NCBI GenBank assembly: GCA_021325495.1
Contig: JAJPGZ010000003.1
Span: forward strand, 303,828 to 367,827
Origin: Spartobacteria bacterium
Lineage (GTDB): Bacteria > Verrucomicrobiota > Verrucomicrobiia > Chthoniobacterales > UBA10450
Reading direction: 5' to 3'
Length of the DNA stretch: 64,000 nucleotides
Position numbers and translations under genes: made by a program. Shown one piece after another: positions 1 to 8,451 of the stretch (positions within the stretch are counted from its first letter, which is position 1; every line of letters begins with the position of its first letter). The notes under the pieces were generated by a model. The model saw only the letters and a list, made by a program, of their open reading frames with translations, was not told where the DNA came from and ran no database searches.

Positions 1-384
1 GATGATGCCGCCATGTCGATCTTGCCATTCGAGCACGCGCTCGAGAAATTTTTCGCGGCCGAGATCGTGACGCGACACGCCTTCGTTTTTGCGCAGCCAT
101 TTTTCCACCGCGGTCTGCGTGCCGATGCCGGCGTGATCCATTCCCGGCAGCCACAAAACTTCGAAGCCCTGCATGCGCGCGCGCCGCGCCAGGATGTCCT
201 GAATGCTGTTGTTGAGCACGTGGCCCAAAGTTAAAACGCCGGTGATGTTCGGCGGCGGCATCACGATGGAGAACGGCTGCTTCTTCGATTTCGCGTCCGC
301 CACGAAATCGCAATTGTCGATCCAACGTTGATACCATTTCGGCTCAACCGTTTTCGGATCGTAAGTTTTTGAGAGTTCTGCCAT
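1..384 (-). CDS. valS: Valyl-tRNA synthetase, N-terminal part (runs off window)
   Basis: Partial gene: the first 128 codons are visible, from ATG at 384, and the rest lies before the window. The protein charges tRNA-Val with valine in the cytoplasm. The class I nucleotide-binding signature is at residues 43-56, PPPNITGVLTLGHV, in which the usual first His of the HIGH tetrad is Thr (TLGH). MDHAGIGTQTAVEKWL follows, a segment typical of ValS that also helps distinguish it from IleS and LeuS. Motif A overlaps codons near the window edge and is read as WQDRH. The gene is divergent from the amidase gene at 422, with only 37 bp between the starts. The family call is firm; completeness cannot be judged here. 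Confidence 0.93.
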   Translation of the reverse strand, partial: MAELSKTYDPKTVEPKWYQRWIDNCDFVADAKSKKQPFSIVMPPPNITGVLTLGHVLNNSIQDILARRARMQGFEVLWLPGMDHAGIGTQTAVEKWLRKNEGVSRHDLGREKFLERVLEWQDRHGGII

Positions 385-421
385 CGCACTCCATCATCCG
401 AGCCGCAGCCGCGATTGCAAA

Positions 422-1564
422 ATGAAAACAACGCGGCCAACTTCCCGGCGCATGCCCTCAGGCAAAACGCTCATTCTCGTTTTCATTCTCATCGGCGCCG
501 CTGTTTTCGCCGCGACCGATTGGAATGTGATCAAGCAACAGAACCGCGATTACGTCACTTTCAGCAACGTCGCGCACTTCTACCAGTTTCCCGAATACAC
601 GCGCGTCAGTCACACCGTGTCGCTGCGCAGCCAGCGCCGCGGCATGCGCGCGGAAGCTGGCAAGAGCGAGCTTTATATTAATGGCGTGCGCTTCTTCACC
701 GATTTTCCGATCCTTTCCGGGCCTAACGACGAGCTCATTTCGGCCATGGACGTGGCGAAAATTATCGAACCCGTGATCCGGCCTAACAAAATCAAAAACG
801 CGCACAAGATCGACAATGTCATCCTCGATCCCGGCCACGGTGGCGCGGATAACGGCGCGTCCAATCGCTGGGGCAACGAAAAAAGTTTCACGCTCGATGT
901 CGCCAACTATGCGCGCCAGCAACTCATCGCCGCCGGTTACAAAGTAGAAATGACGCGCACGAGCGACAAATATGTTTCGCTCGAAGACCGCGCCAGTTTC
1001 GCGAACAAATTCCAAAACGCCGTCTTCATCAGCATTCACTTTAACTGGAGCGGCAACGCCGAGGGCGTGGAGACGTATTCGCTCGCGCCTGCCGGCGTCG
1101 TTTCGAATGCCGTGCTCGATCGCGAGACGGCGTTCGCGAATACGGGTTGGTGCCCGGGGAACGCCGAGGATGAAAAGAACATCGCGCTGGCCGCGGCGGT
1201 GCACGCATCGGTGCTGACGAAGTTGTCGATGTTCGACCGCGGCGTGAAGCACTCGCGCTTTTCCGTTTTGCGAAACTCGAAGATTCCGTCGGTGCTGGTC
1301 GAATGCGGATTTCTGAGCAGCGCCGGCGAAGGTCAGCGCATCGCCACGCCGTTGTATCGACAACAACTCGGACTCGCGATTGCGCAGGCGGTGAAAAATT
1401 ACGATGCCGCCGTGAACTTCCGCGCCGAAGGCGGAACCTTTGCGAGCGCGCGCACTTCGTTGCCGCCGCATTCGCGATCGATCACCGAGCCGCTCTCGGC
1501 ATACGTTCCGCCGGCGCCGGCGCAAATCGAAAAGCCATCCATCTCGATCAATGCCGGCGAATAA
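422..1564 (+). CDS. N-acetylmuramoyl-L-alanine amidase (Amidase_3, AmiC type)
   Basis: Zinc-dependent cell-wall amidase, 380 aa, predicted to cut the bond between MurNAc and the stem peptide outside the membrane. One hydrophobic segment at residues 17-31 is a signal anchor. The Amidase_3 domain runs from about 132 to 350, with zinc ligands H139 (DPGHGG), E153 and H206 (SIHFN) and catalytic E294 (VECGFL). Residues 40-115 look like an N-terminal amidase-associated domain. The last 30 residues are Pro/Ser-rich and probably disordered. The stop overlaps the murI start by 14 bp, so the two peptidoglycan genes are probably co-transcribed. A motif A copy at 806 encodes KIDN just before the domain. 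Confidence 0.93.
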   Translation: MKTTRPTSRRMPSGKTLILVFILIGAAVFAATDWNVIKQQNRDYVTFSNVAHFYQFPEYTRVSHTVSLRSQRRGMRAEAGKSELYINGVRFFTDFPILSGPNDELISAMDVAKIIEPVIRPNKIKNAHKIDNVILDPGHGGADNGASNRWGNEKSFTLDVANYARQQLIAAGYKVEMTRTSDKYVSLEDRASFANKFQNAVFISIHFNWSGNAEGVETYSLAPAGVVSNAVLDRETAFANTGWCPGNAEDEKNIALAAAVHASVLTKLSMFDRGVKHSRFSVLRNSKIPSVLVECGFLSSAGEGQRIATPLYRQQLGLAIAQAVKNYDAAVNFRAEGGTFASARTSLPPHSRSITEPLSAYVPPAPAQIEKPSISINAGE

Positions 1565-2381
1565 AAGATCGACATCTTCCTCTGGCGAACGACCGATCGG
1601 TGTTTTCGATTCGGGAATCGGCGGACTCACCGTGGTCAAAGCGCTACGCGACGTTTTGCCTAACGAAGATGTTTTTTATCTCGGCGACACCGCGCGGGTG
1701 CCTTACGGAAACAAAAGCGCGGAGACCGTCGAACGTTACGCGATCGAACTAGCCGATATTCTGACACGCGAAAACGCGAAGGTCATCGTCGTCGCCTGCA
1801 ACACTGTTTCGTCCGTCGCGATTCCGAAATTGCGCGCGCATGTTTCGGTGCCAGTCATCGGCGTGATCGAACCCGGCGCGCAAGCGGCGATCGCCACCAC
1901 GCGTAATCGTCACGTCGGCGTCATCGGAACGCGCGCAACCGTTCGCAGCGGCGCGTACGAGAATGCGCTGCGCGCGCTCAACGTGCACGCGCGCGTAACG
2001 AGCCGGCCCTGTCCGCTACTCGTGCCGTTGATTGAGGAAGGATTGCTCGAGGACAAACTGACCGACCAAGTGATCACGCGTTATCTCGAGCCAATGATCG
2101 CCGAAGGAATCGACACGCTTGTGCTCGGTTGCACGCATTATCCGCTGCTCGCGCCGGCGATTGCGCGCTCGTTAGGCGATGACGTGAAGCTGGTCGATTC
2201 CGCGCAAAACTGTGCGATTGCCGTGCGCAACTTGTTAGATCGACAATCACTCCGCGCTCCGCAAGATCGACAAGGTACATTGCGCGTCGCGCTCACCGAT
2301 GCGGCCGATAATTTCCTCAACGTCGCGCGTGAAGCTTTGCAATTGGACATCGGCGAAGTCGAACTGCGCGCGCTGTCGTAG
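1551..2381 (+). CDS. murI: Glutamate racemase
   Basis: Converts L-glutamate to the D-glutamate used in peptidoglycan precursors; cytoplasmic, 276 aa, normal family length. The N-terminal FDSGIGGLTV motif carries D20 and S21. The two catalytic cysteines are C83 (VVACNTVSS) and C194 (VLGCTHYPLL). The ATG at 1551 was chosen because the longer frame from 1440 only adds Arg-rich residues that overlap the amidase gene. The start lies inside the end of the amidase gene, and the stop is followed at once by the start of the sulfatase gene, giving a three-gene plus-strand unit. Motif A copies at 1565 and 2263 and an A/B hybrid at 2234 lie in the coding region. Confidence 0.95.
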   Translation: MPANKRSTSSSGERPIGVFDSGIGGLTVVKALRDVLPNEDVFYLGDTARVPYGNKSAETVERYAIELADILTRENAKVIVVACNTVSSVAIPKLRAHVSVPVIGVIEPGAQAAIATTRNRHVGVIGTRATVRSGAYENALRALNVHARVTSRPCPLLVPLIEEGLLEDKLTDQVITRYLEPMIAEGIDTLVLGCTHYPLLAPAIARSLGDDVKLVDSAQNCAIAVRNLLDRQSLRAPQDRQGTLRVALTDAADNFLNVAREALQLDIGEVELRALS

Positions 2382-4376
2382 ATGGGAACGGAACCGCGAG
2401 CAGCGGACGCGTGGCGGCAACTCGTCGCTGACATGGTGCTCTGGCTGGCGCTGGTGCTTTTGTTTCTCGCGTTCCGCATCACCTTGTTCTCGATCTTTCA
2501 TGCGGCAGCGCCGCAGCAACCAAGCGCGCGCGCGTTTCTCCGCTGTTTTGAAACGGGACTTCGCTCGGATACGTGCGCAGCAACCTGGGCCTTGCTTCCG
2601 TCGTTTGCGCTCACGCTCGTTGGATTTTTCCGCCCGTTAGGCATTTGGCATCAACGGATCAGGAGTCTGACGTTAACGATCGTGCTGGCTCTTTGCGCGA
2701 TCATCTTCATCGCGGACGTCGGATATTTCGCCGAGTACGACAATCAGTTCGATCATTGGATCGTCGGGCTCGTTTACGACGATCGGAGCGCGATCTTCAC
2801 TACGATTTGGAAAAGTTATCCGATCGTCTGGCTAGTCTTCCTCGCCGCGGCAGTCGTGACAATCGTTGCCTGGGCGTTGAACAAACTTTGTCGTGTCACC
2901 GCGGCGGTGGATGCACCGCGTTTTCTCGAAACAAAAATCGCGCGCGCAATCACGCTCATTGTCATCGCGGTTTGGTTGTTCGTCGGCGCCAAAGTTTGGC
3001 TTGGCAAAAACCTGAAGGGTTTGAAAAACGCGGCCGCGACCGGCGACGAGTTTCTCAACAAGATCGTGCTCAATCCATTTTTCGCATTGCGCTACGCGAT
3101 CTGGCAGGCCAACACCGCGCAATCCGCGGCTGCTCTGAAAAATTATTTGCCTAACGGCGATGTCCGCGCCGCCGCCGCCGCAATTTTTCCCGGCGCCGAA
3201 AACGCCGCGACGCTTGACGATTGTCTCACGCGCATCGCGCCGGGAAGCGCCGGTGAACGCCCCACCCACATCTTTGTTGTGGTCATGGAGAGCTACGACG
3301 CGTGGGCGATGCAGCCGGAATATGCCGGGCTTCATTTGACTGACGGGCTCACGGCGCTGGGGCGGGAAGGTCTTCGCGCGCAGGGTTTCATTTCCTCCGG
3401 CATCAGCACGATCGAAAGCCTTGGCGTTTTAATAACCGGACTGCCGTTCGCGCGCGTGTTCGTAAATTTTCAACCGGTTGTCCGCCAGGGTTTGCCGACC
3501 GCGTCCGCGCGCATTTTTAAGCAACTTGGTTACACGCCGCGATTTTTTTACGGCGGTTACCTGAGCTGGCAGCGCATTGGTCAATTCTGCCGTGAACAAG
3601 GATTCGAAGAGGTTTACGGCGGCGACCAAATGAAAACGCGCATGCGCGGCAATGAATGGGGCGTGGACGATGAAGATCTGTTTCGATTCGTGCTCGAACA
3701 CACCGGTCCGGAGCCGTCGTTTAATTTGATCATGAGCACTTCTTATCATCCGCCCTACAGCGTGGAGGTGGAGAAGAAAGGTTTCGATTTCAATGTCGTT
3801 AGGGCGAACGCGCAACATGTCGATCTTTCACCACATCAATTGCGCGTCCTCGGACATCTTTGGTATTCCGACAAATGCGTTTCCGATTTTGTTTCCGACG
3901 GCGAACGCAAATTGGAACGCCCGCTCTTCGCCATCACCGGCGACCATTACTCGCGCAAGCAATATGTCTCGGCGCGTCCGACCCACACGCTTTATGAAAG
4001 TCTGGCCGTGCCGCTGGTTATTTGCGGTCACAAGGCGCTCGAGAAAATTCATCCAACGGCACCGATCGGCGGCAGCCATCTCGATCTTCTGCCAACACTT
4101 GTCGATCTTGCCGCGCCAACGGGTTTCGTTTATCACGCCTTCGGCCGCGATCTGCTCGCTCCATCACAACCGCAGGTCGGCTTCGGCTGCAACGCAGTCA
4201 TCAGTCCGGATTTCATTTTGAAAATCAACGACCCGGCGCGGGTGGAAGATCTTCACGGCCAACCGCGCACCGATGTCGATGGAAAAGATTTGGCGGCGCG
4301 ATATCGCCAGCTGCATGCGCTGGGTTGGTGGCGTGCGGTAAAAGGGAATCAGTGGCCCGCGCGCGCCGAACGCTGA
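2382..4376 (+). CDS. LTA-synthase-like membrane sulfatase / phosphoglycerol-transferase family protein
   Basis: Membrane-bound alkaline-phosphatase-superfamily protein of 664 aa. Five or so N-terminal hydrophobic segments within residues 15-215 are followed by an extracytoplasmic sulfatase domain. The metal-binding start FVVVMESYDAW lies near residue 300, a GISTIES segment carrying the likely Ser/Thr nucleophile near 340, and the metal ligands GDHYSR near 520. Family members transfer phosphoglycerol or phosphoethanolamine to envelope glycans. The substrate here cannot be told; classical lipoteichoic acid is unlikely in a diderm. The ATG directly follows the murI TAG with no gap, which supports coupling to wall synthesis. 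The end overlaps the convergent YjbR gene by 28 bp. Confidence 0.8.
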   Translation: MGTEPRAADAWRQLVADMVLWLALVLLFLAFRITLFSIFHAAAPQQPSARAFLRCFETGLRSDTCAATWALLPSFALTLVGFFRPLGIWHQRIRSLTLTIVLALCAIIFIADVGYFAEYDNQFDHWIVGLVYDDRSAIFTTIWKSYPIVWLVFLAAAVVTIVAWALNKLCRVTAAVDAPRFLETKIARAITLIVIAVWLFVGAKVWLGKNLKGLKNAAATGDEFLNKIVLNPFFALRYAIWQANTAQSAAALKNYLPNGDVRAAAAAIFPGAENAATLDDCLTRIAPGSAGERPTHIFVVVMESYDAWAMQPEYAGLHLTDGLTALGREGLRAQGFISSGISTIESLGVLITGLPFARVFVNFQPVVRQGLPTASARIFKQLGYTPRFFYGGYLSWQRIGQFCREQGFEEVYGGDQMKTRMRGNEWGVDDEDLFRFVLEHTGPEPSFNLIMSTSYHPPYSVEVEKKGFDFNVVRANAQHVDLSPHQLRVLGHLWYSDKCVSDFVSDGERKLERPLFAITGDHYSRKQYVSARPTHTLYESLAVPLVICGHKALEKIHPTAPIGGSHLDLLPTLVDLAAPTGFVYHAFGRDLLAPSQPQVGFGCNAVISPDFILKINDPARVEDLHGQPRTDVDGKDLAARYRQLHALGWWRAVKGNQWPARAER

Positions 4377-4729
4377 CGCGACGAGGCGCGTTTTAGTTTC
4401 GACTTCGGAAGTTGCCTAACAATTAACTCGTAAGAGTGATCGATCATCTTGCGCAATTCAGCGTCCGGAACTCCAGACTCAAGCTCCACCGTGTTCCAAT
4501 GTTTCTTGTTCATGTGATAACCGGGCCGCACCTGCTCGAAACGGTCGCGTAATTCGAGCGCAAGGTCGGGATCGCATTTTAGATTCGCGGTCGCTGGAAT
4601 TTCATCGAGCGATGCGAGCGCGAATATTTTTCCGCCAACTTTGAACACTACCACCGTCTCGCCGAACGGCGTGCCTTCGGTCGCTCCCGGCTTCGTTAGG
4701 CAATATTCGCGAAAGTCCGCGAGGTCCAT
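4349..4729 (-). CDS. MmcQ/YjbR family protein
   Basis: Small cytoplasmic protein of about 126 aa. The family has a DNA-binding-like double-wing fold and no settled biochemical role. Family features are the N-terminal CLTKPGATEGTPFGE, FKVGGKIFAL, and HMNKKHWNTVEL followed by the helix with MIDHSYELIVRQLPK. The start ATG at 4729 shares one base with the glyS TGA (TGATG), and a GTG one codon earlier is possible, so translation is probably coupled to glyS. The C-terminus is basic (KLKRASSRQRSARAGH) and overlaps the 3' end of the convergent sulfatase gene. Confidence 0.85.
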   Translation of the reverse strand: MDLADFREYCLTKPGATEGTPFGETVVVFKVGGKIFALASLDEIPATANLKCDPDLALELRDRFEQVRPGYHMNKKHWNTVELESGVPDAELRKMIDHSYELIVRQLPKSKLKRASSRQRSARAGH

Positions 4730-6084
4730 CACACGATGCGCGAGAGCAACATGTCGCGAAGGTCTTTGATCGCGACGCGCTCCTGTTTCATCGAGTCGCG
4801 TTCGCGCAAGGTCACTGTGTCACGCAGCGCTGCGTCTTTTTCGCCGAGCGTTTCGAAATCGACCGTCACGCCAAAAGGCGTACCGATCTCATCCTGACGA
4901 CGGTAACGGCGACCGATCGCGCCCGACTCGTCATAAAAGATCGACATGTGCGGCCGCAAAAGATCGACAATCTCTTTTGCTTTCGCCACGAGCGGCTCCT
5001 TGTTTTTAAGCAGCGGAAAGATCGCGCACTTCACCGGCGCCATCCGCGGATGAAATCGCAGCACCGTGCGCGTTTCCATTTTGCCTTTGTCATCCGGCGC
5101 TTCGTCTTCGGTGTACGCTTCACAAATCAACGCCAGCACCGTCCGATCGACACCTGCGCTCGGCTCGACCACGTGCGGAATAAATTTCTCTTTTGTTTCG
5201 TCGTCGAAATACTCGAGCGATTTGCCACTCGCCTTTTGATGCTGCGACAAATCGTAGTCGGTGCGATACGCGACACCTTCGAGCTCCTGCAGACCAAACG
5301 GAAATTCGTATTCGATGTCGTAGGTCCCCTTCGAATAAAACGCGCGATCGGCATCGGGAACGTTGAGCACATTCAGCTTCGCGCGCGGAATACCGATGTT
5401 CTCGTAAAAGTTCAGCCGTTCTTCCTTCCAATATTCGAGCAGCTGCATGCCCTCGTTAGGCCGGCAAAAATATTCCAGCTCCATTTGCTCGAACTCGCGC
5501 GAGCGAAAGGTGAAATTGCGCGGATTAATTTCGTTTCGAAACGCTTTGCCGATTTGTGCAATGCCGAACGGCAATTTCTTGCGCGCAGTTTCGAGCACGT
5601 TTTTGAATTGGACGAAGATCGATTGCGCGGTCTCGGGACGCAGATATGCAATCGAACCTTCATCGGCCGTCGCGCCGACGTGCGTCTCGAACATCAAATT
5701 GAATTGGCGCGCCTCGGTCAAATCTTTGCCGCCGCAAATCGGACACTGCTTCTTTTCGCCGAGCTGATCGGCGCGGAGATGCGCTTTGCAAGATCGACAA
5801 TCAACCATCGGATCGCTGAAACCTTCGACGTGACCGGAAGCTTTCAATGCCGCCGGGTGCGTGAGAATCGCACCATCGAGGCCGACGACGTCGTCGCGGT
5901 CATGCACCATGACGCGCCACCAATAATCTTTGAGATTACGTTTCAGCTCAACGCCTAACGGGCCGTAATCCCAAACGCCGTTGAGGCCGCCGTAGATTTC
6001 GCTCGATTGAAAAATGAAGCCGCGCCGCTTGCACAGGCTGACGATTTTTTCCATCCGCTGATTGTCGATCTTACCCGCGGTCAT
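4729..6084 (-). CDS. glyS: Glycyl-tRNA synthetase (single-chain GlyQS type)
   Basis: Class II aminoacyl-tRNA synthetase of 451 aa, of the dimeric archaeal/eukaryal-like type that is distinct from the two-subunit GlyQ/GlyS enzyme. Features are [11 protein letters not shown] and [16 protein letters not shown] near the N-terminus, a CRSC...CPICGG zinc-ribbon-like insert around residues 96-118, motif 2 ([21 protein letters not shown]) and the motif 3 region ([12 protein letters not shown]). The C-terminal anticodon-binding domain begins around FHPRMAPVK. Motif A contributes several peptides: KIDN at residue 5, CRSC in the zinc region, HMSIFYD and IVDLLR. The ATG at 6084 is preceded by motif A at 6090. 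Confidence 0.95.
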   Translation of the reverse strand: MTAGKIDNQRMEKIVSLCKRRGFIFQSSEIYGGLNGVWDYGPLGVELKRNLKDYWWRVMVHDRDDVVGLDGAILTHPAALKASGHVEGFSDPMVDCRSCKAHLRADQLGEKKQCPICGGKDLTEARQFNLMFETHVGATADEGSIAYLRPETAQSIFVQFKNVLETARKKLPFGIAQIGKAFRNEINPRNFTFRSREFEQMELEYFCRPNEGMQLLEYWKEERLNFYENIGIPRAKLNVLNVPDADRAFYSKGTYDIEYEFPFGLQELEGVAYRTDYDLSQHQKASGKSLEYFDDETKEKFIPHVVEPSAGVDRTVLALICEAYTEDEAPDDKGKMETRTVLRFHPRMAPVKCAIFPLLKNKEPLVAKAKEIVDLLRPHMSIFYDESGAIGRRYRRQDEIGTPFGVTVDFETLGEKDAALRDTVTLRERDSMKQERVAIKDLRDMLLSRIV

Positions 6085-6103
6085 TTCGTAAGATCGACAA
6101 TCG

Positions 6104-6550
6104 CTATTTCGCGACCGTCACTTCGGTCTTGACCGAATTTGCGATGAAACACATGTCGTGCGCGGCGTGATGCATTTTGTCGAGCTCCTCCGCCGTCGGC
6201 GTTTTGTCGCCGGACCATTTTAATTTCGGCCGCAATTCCACGCGCGTGATCGCCATTTTGCCTTCGGCATTTTTTTCCATGTGGCCAACGGCGTCGTCCG
6301 TGTACTCATCGAGCACAAACTTTTGCTTACACGCGATCGCGAGAAAGGTGAGCATGTGACAACTCGAGAGCGAAGCGACGAACGCTTCTTCCGGATCGAC
6401 ATTTTTCGGATCGCCGAGATACGCCGGCGCGGCCGTGCCCGTCATTTCGTGGCCGCCGTCGAACTTCCAAGTGTGATTGCGCGGATACTTCTGGTACTCG
6501 AACGGCGTGTCGCCGCGTTGCCAGCTGAGAGTGACTTTGTGTTCGGACAT
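6104..6550 (-). CDS. OsmC family peroxidase-like protein
   Basis: OsmC/Ohr superfamily, 148 aa, cytoplasmic; these enzymes reduce organic hydroperoxides with a pair of cysteines. The first conserved cysteine lies in [16 protein letters not shown] and the second in [10 protein letters not shown]. The ATG at 6550 ([10 protein letters not shown]) is preferred over 6583 because the extra 11 residues are Arg/Ala-rich and run toward the tRNA. The gene is downstream of tRNA-Val on the same strand, 46 bp from it, and may be read through from the tRNA promoter. The substrate class (fatty-acid versus small alkyl peroxides) cannot be told. Confidence 0.88.
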   Translation of the reverse strand: MSEHKVTLSWQRGDTPFEYQKYPRNHTWKFDGGHEMTGTAAPAYLGDPKNVDPEEAFVASLSSCHMLTFLAIACKQKFVLDEYTDDAVGHMEKNAEGKMAITRVELRPKLKWSGDKTPTAEELDKMHHAAHDMCFIANSVKTEVTVAK

Positions 6551-6596
6551 GCTTTTAGTTAACGCGCGCGCTTCAAAGCGCAAGCCGTCGCCGAAA

Positions 6597-6671
6597 TGGT
6601 GCGCGGTGCAGGGTTCGAACCTGCGACTTCTTGCGTGTGAAGCAAGCGCTCTACCACTGAGCTAACCGCGC
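6597..6671 (-). tRNA. tRNA-Val (anticodon CAC)
   Basis: 75 nt including an encoded 3' CCA. The acceptor arm GCGCGGT pairs with ACCGCGC, the D arm is GCTC/GAGC, and the anticodon arm CTTGC/GCAAG encloses loop TTCACAC (anticodon CAC, reading GUG). The T arm is GCAGG/CCTGC with loop TTCGAAC. The variable loop is 5 nt (AAGTC). All arms fold without mismatch. By contrast the tRNA-Pro in this window has no encoded CCA. Confidence 0.95.
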
Positions 6672-6726
6672 CGCGGGAGTGAACAGTGACGAGCGACATG
6701 CGACGAGTCAAGCGACGCCGCCCCGT

Positions 6727-8451
6727 CTAACGCGTGCGCAATGGACGATTCGCGCGGTAGGCTTCGAGCGCGCTCGTAAGATCGACAATCAACCCTTGTT
6801 GTCCCTGCGATTGCGCCAACTCGCGCGCGCGTTCGGCGGTCGTGATCGCTTCCGAAAATCGTCCGCTCTCGGCGTACGCCGCCGCTAACGTTCGCAACAC
6901 AATCACGTTCTCGTGTCCGGCATGATTCGCGACATCCTCGGCGAGTCCCACCGCTTTTGCGCCGTCGCGCACGGAATCGTCGCCACTCGTCGCCAGGACC
7001 CACGCGAGATTGATCTCGCCATTCATGTGGCGCGGATCGATGGCGAGACAACGTTGTAAATGGGAAAGCGCGGCGCGTTCATCACCGAGCTGAAGTAACG
7101 CGAGGCCGAGATTGTTCTCGCCATCGGCGTCGTTAGGCCGGATGCGCAACGCTTCTTCCGAATGCGAGATCGCTTCCGGCACGCGGCCGCGGCGCATGAG
7201 CAAGTCAGCGAGACTGGCATGCGCGAAAGCGTTATCGCGCGTGACCGCCAGCGTGTGTCTCCACAAATTTTCGCTGTCGCTCCAATACGACGCCTGCGCG
7301 CGGGAAGTGAGCGCAAGCGCCGCGATGATTATGACGCTCGCGGTCGCATGCATTTGCCGGCGGAACGCAAAGTTCTTCGTTAGATCGACAATCAACCATG
7401 TGAGTGCGAGGCAGAGACCGATGTGCGGCAAATATGTGTAGCGGTCCGCGTGCGCCTGGCGGTTTATCTGCACCAACCCGATGACCGGCGCTAAGATCGA
7501 CAAGTACCAAAACCAGCCGACGAACAAATACGGCCGCGATTTTCGGAGCGCGATGACGGCGATGGTGACTGCGACCAAAAACAGGGCGGCCGCGATAACC
7601 TGCCAAACTGGAAACGGAATTGCGGGGAACGGATAGAAGACGGCGAGATCGTTAGGCCAAAACATTTGGCGGATATAAATCACGTAGCTCAGAATTGCGT
7701 TCGCGATCCGCACCGAGAACGGCAACGCATCCGCCGCACTGTGCACCGGGGCAATTCCCGATGACGTGATTGCCGCGACCAGGATCGACATGACGAACAG
7801 CGGAAACTTTTCCGCCACCAGCTTTCTCCACGATGTCGATCTTGCGAGCGGCCAATGATCGAGAAGCAAAAGCACGAACGGCATCGTCACCAACATCGGT
7901 TTCGACATCAGCCCGCATGCGTACAAGATCGACATCGTCACGTAACGCCCGACCGAAGGCCGGCGCGTGTAATGCAGATAAGCGCCGAGCGTGAGCATGA
8001 AAAAGAGGCCGCTGAGAACATCTTTGCGTTCGACCACCCACGCGACGGATTCGACGCGCAACGGATGAATCGCGAACACGGCGGCAACGAAAGCGCTTCG
8101 CCAAACCGCCCCCGCCATCGCGCGCAGAACGAAGAAAAGCAGCACGGCCGCGGTCGCGTGCAGAAGAACATTCGTCAGGTGATAGCCGCCCGCATTCGCG
8201 CCGAACAAATTCCGCTCGATCATGTGCGAGATGTTCGTGAGTGGATACCAATTCGGCGACGGCGCGTTGGTGAAGGCCCATCTAATTCCGGCGCTCGTTA
8301 GGCCGGCGCCAATCTGCGGAACTTCGACCACGTATTCGGGATCGTCGTAGTTGACGAACGGAAACCGAATCGTCTGGCCGAAGACGAACCAAACCAGCGC
8401 GACGATGCCGCCGCTCACGAAGATCGACATCGTCCGCGAATCAGGGCGCAT
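6727..8451 (-). CDS. TMTC-like multi-pass membrane protein with C-terminal TPRs (paralogue 1)
   Basis: 574 aa; last gene of the GT2/GT-C operon. The N-terminal 370 residues form about ten membrane segments. A first extracytoplasmic loop holds the NYDDPEY motif (a GT-C-type acidic pair) followed by WYPLTNISHM, then HPLRVESVAWVVERKDVLSG, matching the HP-x-x-TEAV-x-x-x-x-R-x-DLL signature of eukaryotic TMTC O-mannosyltransferases. About three TPRs follow at residues 405-500 (AHASLADLLMRRGRVPEAI, ENNLGLALLQLGDERAAL). Likely a polyprenyl-phosphate-sugar-dependent glycosyltransferase; activity and sugar are inferred. The start overlaps paralogue 2 by 11 bp. Motif A lies at 6778, 7493, 7834, 7925 and 8420, with an A/B hybrid at 7377. 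Confidence 0.8.
   Translation of the reverse strand: MRPDSRTMSIFVSGGIVALVWFVFGQTIRFPFVNYDDPEYVVEVPQIGAGLTSAGIRWAFTNAPSPNWYPLTNISHMIERNLFGANAGGYHLTNVLLHATAAVLLFFVLRAMAGAVWRSAFVAAVFAIHPLRVESVAWVVERKDVLSGLFFMLTLGAYLHYTRRPSVGRYVTMSILYACGLMSKPMLVTMPFVLLLLDHWPLARSTSWRKLVAEKFPLFVMSILVAAITSSGIAPVHSAADALPFSVRIANAILSYVIYIRQMFWPNDLAVFYPFPAIPFPVWQVIAAALFLVAVTIAVIALRKSRPYLFVGWFWYLSILAPVIGLVQINRQAHADRYTYLPHIGLCLALTWLIVDLTKNFAFRRQMHATASVIIIAALALTSRAQASYWSDSENLWRHTLAVTRDNAFAHASLADLLMRRGRVPEAISHSEEALRIRPNDADGENNLGLALLQLGDERAALSHLQRCLAIDPRHMNGEINLAWVLATSGDDSVRDGAKAVGLAEDVANHAGHENVIVLRTLAAAYAESGRFSEAITTAERARELAQSQGQQGLIVDLTSALEAYRANRPLRTR

Noticed and set aside
458..1639. Long minus-strand open frame (393 codons) opposite the amidase gene
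   Set aside because: Arg/His-rich shadow of a real G+C-rich gene; no recognisable domain.
4948..5958. Plus-strand frame of 336 codons opposite glyS
   Set aside because: Shadow frame; glyS is certain on the other strand.
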